The notes under the pieces are model-generated. The model was not told the DNA's origin and made no database searches. It saw only the letters and a list, made by a program, of their open reading frames with translations. DNA of 64,000 nucleotides from Bifidobacterium catenulatum subsp. kashiwanohense JCM 15439 = DSM 21854. Its GTDB lineage: Bacteria > Actinomycetota > Actinomycetes > Actinomycetales > Bifidobacteriaceae. The DNA is taken from NCBI RefSeq assembly GCF_001042615.1, contig NZ_AP012327.1, forward strand, positions 868,001 through 932,000, given 5' to 3'. Of the stretch, positions 9,571 to 20,173 are shown piece after piece; position 1 is the first letter of the stretch, and each line of letters starts with the position of its first letter. Position numbers and translations under genes: made by a program.

Positions 9571-10170
9571 ATGGCATCTGATTTCTGGCTGATTGCAGGA
9601 CTTGGCAATCCGGGTCCCAAATATGAAGGCACCCGTCACAATATGGGATTTATGGCAGCTGATCTGCTTGCTGAACGTTGGTCGGTCAACTTTTCCGACC
9701 ATAAAGGGCTTGCCATGCTCGGCAAGGGTGTGATGAACCTGTCTGGTCGTAACGTCAAATTCTTCCTGGCAAAGCCGCTCACCTACATGAACGAGTCAGG
9801 CAATGCGTTGGCTTCCATCAGCGCCTACTACCAGATTGAACCGGACCATATCGCGGTGATTCACGACGACATGGATCTTGATTTTGGACGTATCAAAGTC
9901 AAGGCAGGCGGCTCCGCAGGCGGACATAATGGCATCAAGTCGATTGATCGCGCCTTGGGAACTCCGAAGTATGCCCGTGTACGCATGGGCGTTGGACACG
10001 CGCAGCGAGGTGCCCACGCCCACGACAACACCGTGAACTGGGTGCTGGGCGGATTCGGACCGGATCAGCGCAAGCAGCTTCCGGAATTCCTCGCCGATGG
10101 CGCTGATGCCGCCGAAACTATCATTTTCAATGGCCTCGCCAAAGCTCAGGAGCAGTTCAATGGCCGCTGA
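9571..10170 (+). CDS. pth: Peptidyl-tRNA hydrolase
   Basis: Releases tRNA from prematurely dropped peptidyl-tRNA in the cytoplasm. The 199-residue protein has all family signatures: GLGNPGPKYEGTRHNMG with the catalytic His, FLAKPLTYMNESG, HDDMDLDFGRIK with the Asp that polarises that His, and GGSAGGHNGIKSI. An in-frame ATG 18 bases upstream (9553) is possible. The end overlaps the mfd start by 11 bases, so the two are probably translationally coupled. Confidence 0.95.
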   Translation: MASDFWLIAGLGNPGPKYEGTRHNMGFMAADLLAERWSVNFSDHKGLAMLGKGVMNLSGRNVKFFLAKPLTYMNESGNALASISAYYQIEPDHIAVIHDDMDLDFGRIKVKAGGSAGGHNGIKSIDRALGTPKYARVRMGVGHAQRGAHAHDNTVNWVLGGFGPDQRKQLPEFLADGADAAETIIFNGLAKAQEQFNGR

Positions 10171-13100
10171 ACCGGTGCAGTTGCCGACTTCAGGTTCCCT
10201 GGCTGGCATTCTTGACGTACTCGAAACCGACGAGGATTTTCGTGCGCTGATTTCCGGTGAGATCGAGGTGCCGGAATCCGACATAGACCCCAGCATTACC
10301 GTTGGCATTCCCGAAGGATTGCGCCCGGCACTGGCCGCTGGAGCATCGGGAACGCGGCCGGTTGTACTTGTGGTGGCCTCCGGCCGCGAAGCCGAAGAGA
10401 CGGTTGAGACGATTCGTTCGTGGTATTCCGGCGATCCGAATGACGTGGCGCAGCTTGAAGCATGGGAGACCTTGCCTCATGAACGCCTCTCGCCACGCGC
10501 TGATACCGTGGCGAGCCGTATGGCGGTGTTCCGCAGGCTGAAGCACCCTCGAGAGGGAAGCAAGCTGTTCGGCCCCATCCGCATTCTCGTCATGCCGGTG
10601 CGATCCCTGATCCAGCCAGTGGTTGCAGGTTTGGCCGACGTGGAGCCTTTGGTGTTTTCTCAAGGCGAGGAATTGGCGCTCGACGAGGCGTCTCGTCGAC
10701 TGGTGGAAAATGCTTATACTCGAGTCGATCTGGTGATGGATCGTGGTGAATTCGCGGTGCGAGGAGGCATTATCGACGTGTTCCCACCGACATTGCCACA
10801 TCCTGTGCGTATTGAGTTCTTCGGTGATGAGATTGACACCATCAGGGAGTTCCACGCTTCGGATCAGCGTACGTATGGCGGGAATGTTCCTGTTGTTTGG
10901 GCCACGCCGTGCCGTGAACTGCAATTGACTGACAAGGTGCGCAAGCGTGCGAAATCCCTGATTGGATCCATTCCCAATGCCGAAGACATGCTAGAATCCA
11001 TTGCCAATGCCATTCCGGTCGAAGGTATGGAATCGTTACTTCCCGCATTGGTCGATGACATGGAGCCGGTGCAGGGCATGTTGCCCAAGCGTGCGCTGGT
11101 CATGCTCTCTGATCCGGAAAAATTGCGTCGTTCGGCTGACGATCTCGCAAAAACCGCCAATGAGTTTCTTGCGGCCAGCTGGCATGTCGCAGCATCCGGT
11201 CATGGTGCCGGCGCTCCGATCACGTTCGATCAGGCGAATTTCTACGATTTTGAAGAAACGATTTCATCGCTGGTTTTCTCAAGGCACGACGTATGGAAGC
11301 TTACGAGTTTCGGCGTGGACCCAAGCAGGGAAGGACACATTCAGCTCAACGCTGCCAATCCCGGCGAGTATCGCGGGGATGAAGTCAAAGCAGCATCCGG
11401 TATCGAAGGTCTTCTTGATGCCGGCTATGCCGTCACCGTCACTGCAGGAGCGCAAGGCACTCTTGTTCGGCTCAAACGTGCCATCAACGAAACGGGAATC
11501 GCCAACTTCGACTGCATCAGATCGCGTGCCATCGACGGATTCGTCGATAATGCTGCGAAAGTCGCACTGCTTACCGAACGCGACCTGACCGGACGCACAT
11601 CGGCCGCGGGGCAGGCAAAAACACCGAAACGTCGCCGTAAGGCCATTGACCTTATGGAGCTCAAAGCCGGCGATTACGTGGTGCATGAGCAGCATGGCAT
11701 CGGCCGGTTCCTCGAAATGCGACAGCGTACCATCGGAGCGGGCGCCAACCAGACAACACGCGAATATCTGGTCATCGAATACGCATCCAGCAAGCGCGGC
11801 GCACCCGCCGACAAACTGTTCATCCCCACCGATCAGCTTGACCAAGTCAGCAAATACATCGGTGCCGACGCTCCAAAACTCAACAAACTGGGCGGATCCG
11901 ACTGGGCTGCTACCAAGGCGAAAGCACGTAAGCATGTGCACGAAATCGCCGAAGATCTGGTCAAACTGTATTCGGCACGTCAACGCATGCAGGGGTATGC
12001 CTTCAGCAAAGACACCCCTTGGCAGAAAGAACTGGAAGACGCTTTCCCATACCAAGAAACCGCCGATCAGCTGACTACCATCGACGAAGTCAAATCCGAT
12101 ATGGAAAAGCCCGTGCCGATGGACCGCCTGATTTGTGGCGACGTGGGATTCGGCAAAACCGAAATCGCCGTACGTGCCGCATTCAAGGCGGTGCAGGATT
12201 CCAAACAGGTGGCTGTGCTGGTGCCGACCACATTGCTGGTGCAACAGCATTTCGAGACATTCACCGAACGTTTTGAAGGATTCCCGGTGGAAGTAAGGGC
12301 GATGAGCCGTTTCCAAACCACCAAGGAAATCAACGACACTATCAAGGGACTTGAAGACGGTTCCGTCGATGTGGTGATCGGTACGCACAAACTACTCGGG
12401 CCGAAGGTCAAATTCAAGGATCTAGGCCTGGTCATCATCGATGAGGAGCAGCGTTTCGGTGTCGAACACAAAGAGACGTTGAAGGCGCTGCGTACCAATG
12501 TGGATGTGCTGAGTCTGTCGGCAACACCGATTCCGCGAACGCTGGAGATGGCCGTTACAGGCATTCGTGAAATGTCCACGTTGGCCACGCCTCCGGAAGA
12601 CCGCTTGCCGGTGCTTACTTACGTTGGCGCGTATGAGGATGCTCAGGTCACTGCCGCGGTCAGGCGTGAGCTGTTGCGCGGTGGCCAGGTGTTTTACGTG
12701 CACAACCGAGTGCAAGACATCGCTTCGGTTGCCGCGAAGATTCACGAGCTGGTGCCGGAATCGCATGTCGGCATCGCCCATGGCAAGATGGGGGAGAAGC
12801 AGCTCGACGGTGTGATCCGAGACTTCTGGCATCGCGACATTGATGTGCTTGTATGCACCACCATCATCGAAACCGGTCTTGATATTTCCAATGCGAATAC
12901 GTTGATCGTCGATCATGCCGACCGTTTCGGCCTAAGCCAGCTGCACCAGCTGCGTGGCCGTGTCGGGCGATGCCGTGAGCGTGCCTATGCGTACTTCCTG
13001 TACGATCCGACCAAGCCGATGACCCAGCAATCGCATGATCGACTAGCCACCATCGCGCAGAACACTGCGCTTGGTTCAGGTTTTGACGTGGCGATGAAGG

Positions 13101-13708
13101 ATCTCGAGCTGCGTGGCACCGGCAATCTGCTGGGCGACGAGCAGAGCGGGCATATCGAGGGCGTTGGCTTCGACCTGTATGTGCGCATGGTTTCCGAAGC
13201 TGTCGAACAGTACAAGGAGCCGGAACGTACGGAATCGGTTGCTGTCACAATCGATCTGCCGATCGAAGCGTCCATCCCCGTCGGCTACATCGATTCCGAC
13301 AAATTGCGATTGGAAGCCTACCGCAAGCTGGCAGGGGCACGTACGGAAGCCGATCTCGACGAGTTGCGCGATGAACTTACGGATCGTTACGGCAAACCTC
13401 CGATCGATTTCGAAGCATTGTTCGATGTGGCAAGGTTGCGATTCAAAGCAAGAAAGCTTGGCATTACGGAGATCATCGGTCAAGGGCGTAACATTCGTGT
13501 GTCCAAATTCAAGCCACGTGAATCCGTACAGATGCGCATGGCGCGAATCTACAAAGGTATCCAGTACAGGCCTGTCACTCAAACGTATGTGATCCCCACC
13601 CCGTTTGCTGGTTCGCTTGGATCCGGGCCAATGAGTTCCGATGAGATCGTTGGATGGACGAACCAACTTCTCGACGATCTTGACTGGAAACCAACGCCAA
13701 GGAAATAA
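10160..13708 (+). CDS. mfd: Transcription-repair coupling factor
   Basis: ATP-driven translocase that removes stalled RNA polymerase and recruits UvrA; uvrB is also in this window (47.6 kb). About 1182 residues, the normal length. Order: UvrB-like N-terminal module, CarD-like RNA-polymerase interaction domain near residue 498 (GDYVVHEQHGIGRF), helicase motif I GDVGFGKTEIAVRAAF near 659, DEEQ box near 760, TRG-type motif (GLSQLHQLRGRVGRC), and the C-terminal TRCF domain. The start at 10160 inside pth is supported by CAGGAG at 10147-10152. Confidence 0.96.
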   Translation: MAAEPVQLPTSGSLAGILDVLETDEDFRALISGEIEVPESDIDPSITVGIPEGLRPALAAGASGTRPVVLVVASGREAEETVETIRSWYSGDPNDVAQLEAWETLPHERLSPRADTVASRMAVFRRLKHPREGSKLFGPIRILVMPVRSLIQPVVAGLADVEPLVFSQGEELALDEASRRLVENAYTRVDLVMDRGEFAVRGGIIDVFPPTLPHPVRIEFFGDEIDTIREFHASDQRTYGGNVPVVWATPCRELQLTDKVRKRAKSLIGSIPNAEDMLESIANAIPVEGMESLLPALVDDMEPVQGMLPKRALVMLSDPEKLRRSADDLAKTANEFLAASWHVAASGHGAGAPITFDQANFYDFEETISSLVFSRHDVWKLTSFGVDPSREGHIQLNAANPGEYRGDEVKAASGIEGLLDAGYAVTVTAGAQGTLVRLKRAINETGIANFDCIRSRAIDGFVDNAAKVALLTERDLTGRTSAAGQAKTPKRRRKAIDLMELKAGDYVVHEQHGIGRFLEMRQRTIGAGANQTTREYLVIEYASSKRGAPADKLFIPTDQLDQVSKYIGADAPKLNKLGGSDWAATKAKARKHVHEIAEDLVKLYSARQRMQGYAFSKDTPWQKELEDAFPYQETADQLTTIDEVKSDMEKPVPMDRLICGDVGFGKTEIAVRAAFKAVQDSKQVAVLVPTTLLVQQHFETFTERFEGFPVEVRAMSRFQTTKEINDTIKGLEDGSVDVVIGTHKLLGPKVKFKDLGLVIIDEEQRFGVEHKETLKALRTNVDVLSLSATPIPRTLEMAVTGIREMSTLATPPEDRLPVLTYVGAYEDAQVTAAVRRELLRGGQVFYVHNRVQDIASVAAKIHELVPESHVGIAHGKMGEKQLDGVIRDFWHRDIDVLVCTTIIETGLDISNANTLIVDHADRFGLSQLHQLRGRVGRCRERAYAYFLYDPTKPMTQQSHDRLATIAQNTALGSGFDVAMKDLELRGTGNLLGDEQSGHIEGVGFDLYVRMVSEAVEQYKEPERTESVAVTIDLPIEASIPVGYIDSDKLRLEAYRKLAGARTEADLDELRDELTDRYGKPPIDFEALFDVARLRFKARKLGITEIIGQGRNIRVSKFKPRESVQMRMARIYKGIQYRPVTQTYVIPTPFAGSLGSGPMSSDEIVGWTNQLLDDLDWKPTPRK

Positions 13709-13728
13709 CAGGCGAAGTTCCGGACACG

Positions 13729-13770
13729 TCCGACACGATTTATGTGAGCGTTCACATAAATCGTGTCGGA
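13729..13770. promoter_or_regulatory. LacI-type operator inside a 19-bp inverted repeat, upstream of eno
   Basis: A perfect 19-bp stem (13729-13747 with 13752-13770, loop GCGT) lies between mfd and eno. Its core TGTGAGCGTTCACA (13743-13756) differs by one base from the site upstream of pyk at 50815. Such sites with a central CG are typical of LacI-family regulators. In bifidobacteria a similar motif is reported for AraQ, a regulator of central carbon genes. No T run follows, so a pure terminator role for mfd is less likely. Confidence 0.65.
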
Positions 13771-13775
13771 TAAGT

Positions 13776-13805
13776 TTGCCATACGTCCACAAAACGCACT
13801 ATTCT
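13776..13805 (+). promoter_or_regulatory. Candidate eno promoter
   Basis: TTGCCA at 13776-13781, an 18-base spacer, and TATTCT at 13800-13805. The transcript would start near 13812, placing the upstream palindrome at about -63. Confidence 0.45.
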
Positions 13806-13836
13806 AGGCAATGTCATCACAACCTAACGTTTATAA

Positions 13837-15144
<1,308 letters not shown>

Positions 15145-15179
15145 GCGTAAGCGCATCGAATATGCGCTGATGTAGAGTG

Positions 15180-15216
15180 CCCGTCGTGTTCCTCGTCGAA
15201 CGCGACGGGTATTTTC
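15180..15216 (+). terminator. Intrinsic terminator after eno
   Basis: A 12-bp stem with one wobble pair (15180-15191 with 15198-15209), loop CTCGTC, then TATTTT. It ends only 6 bases before the next ATG, so the downstream gene depends on read-through or a promoter in the same segment. Confidence 0.75.
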
Positions 15217-15222
15217 GTTGCT

Positions 15223-15780
15223 ATGAGTTCAAAGTCACGCAAGAAGGCATCCAAAAAAGGCAGCGCTGGTCCCATCGCGTTCTTTGTGACGGTGTTTATC
15301 GTGGCTTTAGGAGCTATCCAGTTAGCGTCGACATTCCACACCTATGCGTTGAATATGGCTGAATTGAATGGCTTGAAGAAGCAGGAAGCCGCGTTGATAG
15401 CGCAAAAGCAGGAATTGGAAAACGACATCGCACGCTGGGATGACAAAGCCTACGTTACGGCGCAGGCGAGGGATCGTCTGGGATTCGTGTTTCCGGGAGA
15501 ACAGGCGATTCGTGTGGAACATCCCGAAGCGGTAACCGGCGAAACCACAGAAGATAAGAAGACGACGGACGAATCACAGAAAACCGTACTGCCTTGGTAC
15601 AAGGAAATGGCGTATTCGTTCAAACAGGCCGACCAATCGGATGAGGTGAAATCGAGGGAAACGTCCGAAAGTACGGCAACCGGCGAATCGGATGCGAATG
15701 GAACAAGCCCGGAATCCGGTGGCCAGCAGCAGGATTCACAAGACAACAACCAACAGCAATCAGGAGATCAGCAGGAGTGA
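15223..15780 (+). CDS. Septum formation initiator (FtsB/DivIC-like) protein
   Basis: Bitopic membrane protein of 185 residues expected to join the FtsQLB-type divisome subcomplex. It has a Lys/Ser-rich cytoplasmic N-terminus, one membrane helix at about 16-38, and a coiled coil (NGLKKQEAALIAQKQELENDI). The conserved WDDKAYVTAQARDRLGFVFPGE follows. The C-terminal 85 residues are low-complexity, rich in Ser, Glu, Thr and Gln, as in other actinobacterial members. It precedes DUF501 and ppx genes in one direction with 8-27 base gaps, an arrangement common in actinobacteria. No strong ribosome-binding site is visible because the eno terminator abuts the start. Confidence 0.85.
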   Translation: MSSKSRKKASKKGSAGPIAFFVTVFIVALGAIQLASTFHTYALNMAELNGLKKQEAALIAQKQELENDIARWDDKAYVTAQARDRLGFVFPGEQAIRVEHPEAVTGETTEDKKTTDESQKTVLPWYKEMAYSFKQADQSDEVKSRETSESTATGESDANGTSPESGGQQQDSQDNNQQQSGDQQE

Positions 15781-15788
15781 CACAGGGT

Positions 15789-16355
15789 ATGACAATCAGC
15801 GAACAGGCCAAAACCTTGGCGAAGAAGGTTCTCGACCAGCCTGCCACCGAGCATGATATTGCTGTGGTCGAGCGTCAGTTGGGTCGCTACCCGCGTGGCA
15901 TGGTGGCTGTCGGAGCACGTTGCGTGTGCGGCAGGCCTTTGGCTGTGGTCACGCGTCCGCTGCTGCCGGGAGGTGTGCCTTTCCCTACCACTTGCTATTT
16001 GACTGGCCCGGAAGCGGTGAAAGCCATCTCCCACATCGAAGCCGAAGGCAAGATGAAGGAGTACAACGATCTTTTGGCTGAAGATGACGATCTGAAAGCC
16101 GCCTACGAGCGTGCGCACGAACTGTATTTGGCGTTCCGGCATGAAATCGCCGTTGCTATGGAAGACAGCGAAGAGCATATCGAAGGCACCAGTGCCGGCG
16201 GCATGCCTGTTCGCATCAAGTGTCTGCACGCCTTGCTGGCGCAAACGCTGGTGATGGGCGAGGGCGCCAATCCGATCGGAGACATGGCATTGGAGGCGAT
16301 TCGTCATGAATTCGACCCCAATGTATGCCGTTGCACGGTGGAAAACGAAGACTGA
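15789..16355 (+). CDS. DUF501 domain protein
   Basis: Uncharacterised actinobacterial protein, about 188 residues. Conserved features are QLGRYPRGMVAVGARCVCGRPLAV, PFPTTCYLTGP, and the C-terminal RIKCLHALLAQTL and NPIGD segments with Cys/His residues (CLH, CRC), suggesting a metal site. The ATG at 15789 follows CAGGAG at 15772-15777; a GTG at 15777 overlaps that site. It lies between the FtsB-like gene and ppx, a conserved order whose functional meaning is not known. Confidence 0.85.
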   Translation: MTISEQAKTLAKKVLDQPATEHDIAVVERQLGRYPRGMVAVGARCVCGRPLAVVTRPLLPGGVPFPTTCYLTGPEAVKAISHIEAEGKMKEYNDLLAEDDDLKAAYERAHELYLAFRHEIAVAMEDSEEHIEGTSAGGMPVRIKCLHALLAQTLVMGEGANPIGDMALEAIRHEFDPNVCRCTVENED

Positions 16356-16382
16356 ACCATATTCAGACAGAAAGAAGAAGCA

Positions 16383-17378
16383 ATGAAATCCGTTACTGTT
16401 GCCGGCATTGATTGCGGTACGAACTCGATTCGTCTGAAGGTCTCCCGAGTCAGCGAAGACGGCGTTGAAGATATTGTTCCGCGTATTCTTCGTGTGATTC
16501 GCCTCGGTCAGGATGTTGATAAGACGCATCGTTTCGCCGATGAGGCATTGGAACGTGCCTACGCCGCTGCCCGCGAATTCGCCGAGGTGCTGAAAAAGCA
16601 TCCGGTGGATGGCATTCGTTTCGTTGCCACTTCGGCCACTCGTGATGCTGAGAACCGTGAGGAATTCGAAGACACTATCGAGCAGATCCTCGGCGTGCGT
16701 CCGGAAGTCATTCCCGGTACGGAAGAGGCTGATCTAAGCTTCCTTGGTGCCACGAGCGTGGTTCGTCGCGACGTCGAAGCTCCGTATTTGGTGGTTGATT
16801 TGGGTGGCGGCTCTACGGAATTGGTGCTTGGCGGCGATGGCGTAAGCCATCCGAACACGCAGGTGCAGGCCGCGTTCTCCATGAACATTGGCTCGGTGCG
16901 TATGACCGAACGCCACTTGAAGAACGATCCGCCTACCGAAGCGCAGATTCAAGAAGCCATTGCCGACATCGACGAGCATATCGATGAAGCGTTCAAAACG
17001 GTTCCTGCAGGCAAAACCCGTACTATCATCGGCGTGTCGGGCACAGTGACTACCATGACCGCTCTGGCCATGGGATTGACCGAATACGACCATTCCGCGG
17101 TGGATGGTGCCAGCTGCTCGCTGGAAGACGCTTATGCGGTTGATAACAAGTTCCTTACGATGCCGCGCGAAGAGCGCCTGACCTACAAAACCATTCACCC
17201 GGGTCGTGTTGACGTGGTCGGTGGCGGTGCACTGGTGTGGAATCGTGTGCTCGCCAAAGTCAGCGAAGCGGCCTATGCCGACCATGGTCAGCATATCGAC
17301 TCCTTCATGGCCAGCGAACACGGTTTGCTTGATGGCATTGTGTTGGATTACGGCACGCGATTGCTTGCCGAACGTTAA
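16383..17378 (+). CDS. Ppx/GppA family exopolyphosphatase
   Basis: Member of the ASKHA-fold phosphatase family that removes terminal phosphate from polyphosphate or pppGpp. 331 residues, matching the short actinobacterial single-domain form. Phosphate-1 motif GIDCGTNSIRLKV at the N-terminus, FVATSATRDAENRE, the phosphate-2 motif VVDLGGGSTELVLG and the adenosine-type IIGVSGTVTTMTA are visible. Third gene of the ftsB-like/DUF501/ppx operon. Which substrate it prefers cannot be read from the sequence. Confidence 0.9.
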   Translation: MKSVTVAGIDCGTNSIRLKVSRVSEDGVEDIVPRILRVIRLGQDVDKTHRFADEALERAYAAAREFAEVLKKHPVDGIRFVATSATRDAENREEFEDTIEQILGVRPEVIPGTEEADLSFLGATSVVRRDVEAPYLVVDLGGGSTELVLGGDGVSHPNTQVQAAFSMNIGSVRMTERHLKNDPPTEAQIQEAIADIDEHIDEAFKTVPAGKTRTIIGVSGTVTTMTALAMGLTEYDHSAVDGASCSLEDAYAVDNKFLTMPREERLTYKTIHPGRVDVVGGGALVWNRVLAKVSEAAYADHGQHIDSFMASEHGLLDGIVLDYGTRLLAER

Positions 17379-17418
17379 CGTGGCATAATGACTTGGGCGT
17401 CGGCTTGTTCGATGCCTT

Positions 17419-17498
17419 GCCGCCATGGCGAAACTGGTATACGCAACCGACTTAAAATCGGTCTCTTCGGATTGCGGGTTCGATTCCCGCTGGCGGCA
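17419..17498 (+). tRNA. tRNA-Leu (anticodon UAA)
   Basis: Folds by eye to a complete cloverleaf of 80 bases. Acceptor stem GCCGCCA/TGGCGGC, anticodon stem ACCGA/TCGGT with loop CTTAAAA (anticodon TAA), an 11-base variable region, T stem GCGGG/CCCGC with TTCGATT, and discriminator A. CATAAT at about 17385 could be its -10 box. Confidence 0.95.
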
Positions 17499-17602
17499 CT
17501 GAATGACGTTGTGAATGTGTTGCTGGATAGCACGTACGAAACAATCCGTTATTACACTGGCGGCATTGATAACCCCAAGTAGCCGACTGGAACGGAAAAA
17601 GT

Positions 17603-18178
17603 ATGACGTCGAAAGATATCAAGCCAGTAATCGAACAGCCCGATACGGAAATTCCGCTGATGCTCTCCCAAGCGATTATCGTCGCAGGAGTTTTGGCTGT
17701 AGGCGAACTAGCTTGCTCTCCGCTGTATTTCTCGTTGCTGAAGGCGTCGTTGGCGTTGATTCCATGGGCTATGGAAGCGGTGTTCATGGCAGTGGCGTTC
17801 ACGTTCGTTGTGGGCTTTGCGTTGCTGTGGTGTGCCGAATCGTTTACGTTCAAAATGCGTGAGCGGTTCCGTCCGTTCGCATATGCGATTGTTGGACTTA
17901 TCGGTTACGGTGTGTGGAGCCTGCTGGTGTTCTCCGCCACCATCAATTCCGTGCTTGCCATGGTGGGGGAGAGTGTGCTCACCAATGGCCAGATTGGTGC
18001 GATTGCGTTGAATGGTGCAGCTCTTGGTTTCGTCGCCTTCCTGTTCGCCAAGTTGCTTGGCGTTAAACTCGGCAATCGTAAAACCACGGCCATCATCATG
18101 CTGGTGGTGGAAGTTGCGGCCGCCATCATTGGTTTGATTATTATGATTCTCATGTTCCGTGCATTGTATGCAGCCTGA
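17603..18178 (+). CDS. Hypothetical polytopic membrane protein
   Basis: Not recognised. 191 residues with about five hydrophobic segments (roughly 20-45, 52-75, 87-110, 128-147, 160-188) separated by short charged loops such as KMRERFRPF and GVKLGNRK. It has no signal peptide or known catalytic motif. It stands alone between the tRNA-Leu and sdaA; sdaA starts 33 bases later in the same direction, so co-transcription is possible. Confidence 0.75.
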   Translation: MTSKDIKPVIEQPDTEIPLMLSQAIIVAGVLAVGELACSPLYFSLLKASLALIPWAMEAVFMAVAFTFVVGFALLWCAESFTFKMRERFRPFAYAIVGLIGYGVWSLLVFSATINSVLAMVGESVLTNGQIGAIALNGAALGFVAFLFAKLLGVKLGNRKTTAIIMLVVEVAAAIIGLIIMILMFRALYAA

Positions 18179-18211
18179 GCGAGGCACCTGAGAGGCAAGG
18201 CGGCGATTGGT

Positions 18212-19672
18212 ATGTTCAGTATTCTCGAAATGTTCAAGATAGGCGTTGGGCCAAGTTCCTCACATACTGTTGGTCCGATGGTGGCGGCATGCAAATTTGT
18301 CGAATCTCTTGAGCATACGGGAACGCTTGGCCGTGTGAGCCGCGTGCGTACGGTACTGTATGGATCTCTTGCGTTGACGGGCTTGGGACACGGTACCGAT
18401 CGTGCGACTGTGGCAGGTCTGGAAGGCAACATGCCGCAAACCGTCGATACGGACCACGTGAACATCATTCGTCATGAGTGCGAGGCGAGTGGGGAACTGT
18501 TGCTGGCGGGTAAGCATCGCATCGATTTCGACTATGAGCATGATGTGGTGATGGACGTGTGGCATCGCATGGCCGCGCACCCTAATGGCATGCGTTTCCA
18601 AGCATTTGACCAGCAGAACAATCTTGTTGATGAACAGGTCTGGTATTCTATCGGTGGAGGCTTCGTGCGGCAAGGTAATGCCGAGGATCTGATGATCGGC
18701 ATTCATGAGCGTCCGCCGGTCGGAACGTCTTTCACCGATCAGCAGAGTGATTCCTCACTTGATGACGGATCGGATGTGCCATATCCATTCACGTCATGCG
18801 ACGAACTCATTGCATTATGCGAGAAGCACCATATGAGTATTGCCGACATTGTGTGGGCCAACGAAACGGCCATGCAGTCGGCGGTGCAGGTTCGTAGCGA
18901 ACTGAATAACGTGTGGAGGGTGATGCGTCGTTGCGTGCAGCACGGATGCCATACGTCGCAGACCATGCTGCCTGGCGGTTTGGATGTGCCCCGCAGGGCG
19001 CCGAAAATGTATGCGAGGCTCGCCTCGAACAGTGATGTGCTTGCGCGAGACAAGAAGCGCGTGGATGCGGTGCTCGAATCGTCGGATGCGGCATGGGTGG
19101 ATTTGTTCGCTTTGGCGGTGTCGGAGGAAAACGCCGGTGGTGGGCGAATCGTCACCGCACCGACCAACGGTGCTGCAGGAATCATTCCGGCAGTGCTTCA
19201 CTATTACTGGCATTTCGTTGGCCATGCGAACGAAGAGGGTGTTATTACCTTCCTGCTCACTGCAGGCGCGGTAGGGTACCTGTTTAAGCGCAATGCCTCC
19301 ATTTCCGGTGCGGAAGTCGGATGTCAGGGAGAGGTCGGTACGGCATGTTCGATGGCTGCGGCCGGTTTGTGCGCGGTGATGGGTGGTACTCCACAGCAAG
19401 TGGAGAACGCTGCGGAAATCGGCATCGAGCATAATCTGGGACTGACCTGTGATCCCGTGGGAGGTTTAGTACAGATTCCATGCATCGAACGCAACGCCAT
19501 GGCGGCGAATACTGCTATCAATGCGGTTCGTATGGCCATGCTGGGAGATGGAACGCATATCGTGACCTTGGATCAGGCCATCAAAACCATGAAAGACACG
19601 GGCGAAGACATGATGGCCAAGTATAAAGAAACCTCAAAAGGTGGTTTGGCGGTCAATGTCGTTGAATGCTAG
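18212..19672 (+). CDS. sdaA: L-serine ammonia-lyase, single-chain iron-sulfur type
   Basis: Deaminates L-serine to pyruvate and ammonia with a 4Fe-4S cluster; cytoplasmic. At 486 residues both the beta (N-terminal) and alpha (C-terminal) domains are fused, as in type II enzymes. GPSSSHTVGPMVAA at the start, NGAAGIIPAVLHYY, GCQGEVGTACSMAAAGL and LTCDPVGGLVQIPCIERNA carry the substrate residues and cluster cysteines. No clear strong ribosome-binding site is seen; the ATG at 18212 starts exactly at the conserved MFSILEMFKIGVGPSSSHT. Confidence 0.95.
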   Translation: MFSILEMFKIGVGPSSSHTVGPMVAACKFVESLEHTGTLGRVSRVRTVLYGSLALTGLGHGTDRATVAGLEGNMPQTVDTDHVNIIRHECEASGELLLAGKHRIDFDYEHDVVMDVWHRMAAHPNGMRFQAFDQQNNLVDEQVWYSIGGGFVRQGNAEDLMIGIHERPPVGTSFTDQQSDSSLDDGSDVPYPFTSCDELIALCEKHHMSIADIVWANETAMQSAVQVRSELNNVWRVMRRCVQHGCHTSQTMLPGGLDVPRRAPKMYARLASNSDVLARDKKRVDAVLESSDAAWVDLFALAVSEENAGGGRIVTAPTNGAAGIIPAVLHYYWHFVGHANEEGVITFLLTAGAVGYLFKRNASISGAEVGCQGEVGTACSMAAAGLCAVMGGTPQQVENAAEIGIEHNLGLTCDPVGGLVQIPCIERNAMAANTAINAVRMAMLGDGTHIVTLDQAIKTMKDTGEDMMAKYKETSKGGLAVNVVEC

Positions 19673-19723
19673 CGGTGGTTGGTGCTAGTCTAGGTGGCAT
19701 TGTGCTTTTCAAGGAGGTTCACC

Positions 19724-20131
19724 ATGGCATCTCAAATGCCCGTTGTCAATGTTGAGTTCGGCGATCGCCCGACCATCGAATTCTCGTCCGAGACCGCTCC
19801 GGCAGGTCTGAAGGTTGTGGAGCTACTCGAGGGTAATGGCCCGATGGTTCGTCGCGGCGACACCGTCACCGTTAACTATCACGGTGTGGTCTGGGGCAAA
19901 GACACCCCGTTCGATTCCAGCTTCGACCGTCACCAGCCGGCCAGCTTCGGCATCGGTGTTGGCCAGGTCATCAAGGGTTGGGACCAGACCGTTCCGGGTC
20001 ATAACGTCGGTTCCCGCTTGGTGGTATCCATCCCGCCGGAGTATGGCTATGGTTCCCGTGGCGTCCCGCAGGCCGGCATCGGTGGCGAAGACACCCTGGT
20101 GTTCGTGATTGACATCATCTCTACCCGCTGA
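19724..20131 (+). CDS. FKBP-type peptidyl-prolyl cis-trans isomerase
   Basis: Cytoplasmic prolyl isomerase/folding helper of 135 residues, a single FKBP domain. The core contains GDTVTVNYHGVVWGKDTPFDSSFDR, the active-site strand FGIGVGQVIKGWDQTV, and IPPEYGYGSRG. AAGGAGG at 19711-19717 fixes the ATG at 19724. greA follows 42 bases later with its own strong ribosome-binding site. Confidence 0.95.
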   Translation: MASQMPVVNVEFGDRPTIEFSSETAPAGLKVVELLEGNGPMVRRGDTVTVNYHGVVWGKDTPFDSSFDRHQPASFGIGVGQVIKGWDQTVPGHNVGSRLVVSIPPEYGYGSRGVPQAGIGGEDTLVFVIDIISTR

Positions 20132-20173
20132 AACTAAACGGTATAGAGTAATTTCCAAGGTCAAGGAGGCAAC

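Noticed and set aside
11279..12388. 369-residue minus frame inside mfd
   Set aside because: Overlaps the helicase core of mfd; no independent evidence.
18176..18211. Riboswitch-like CTGAGAGG before sdaA
   Set aside because: Only about 33 bases lie between genes, too short for a glycine or TPP riboswitch, and the required partner helices are absent.
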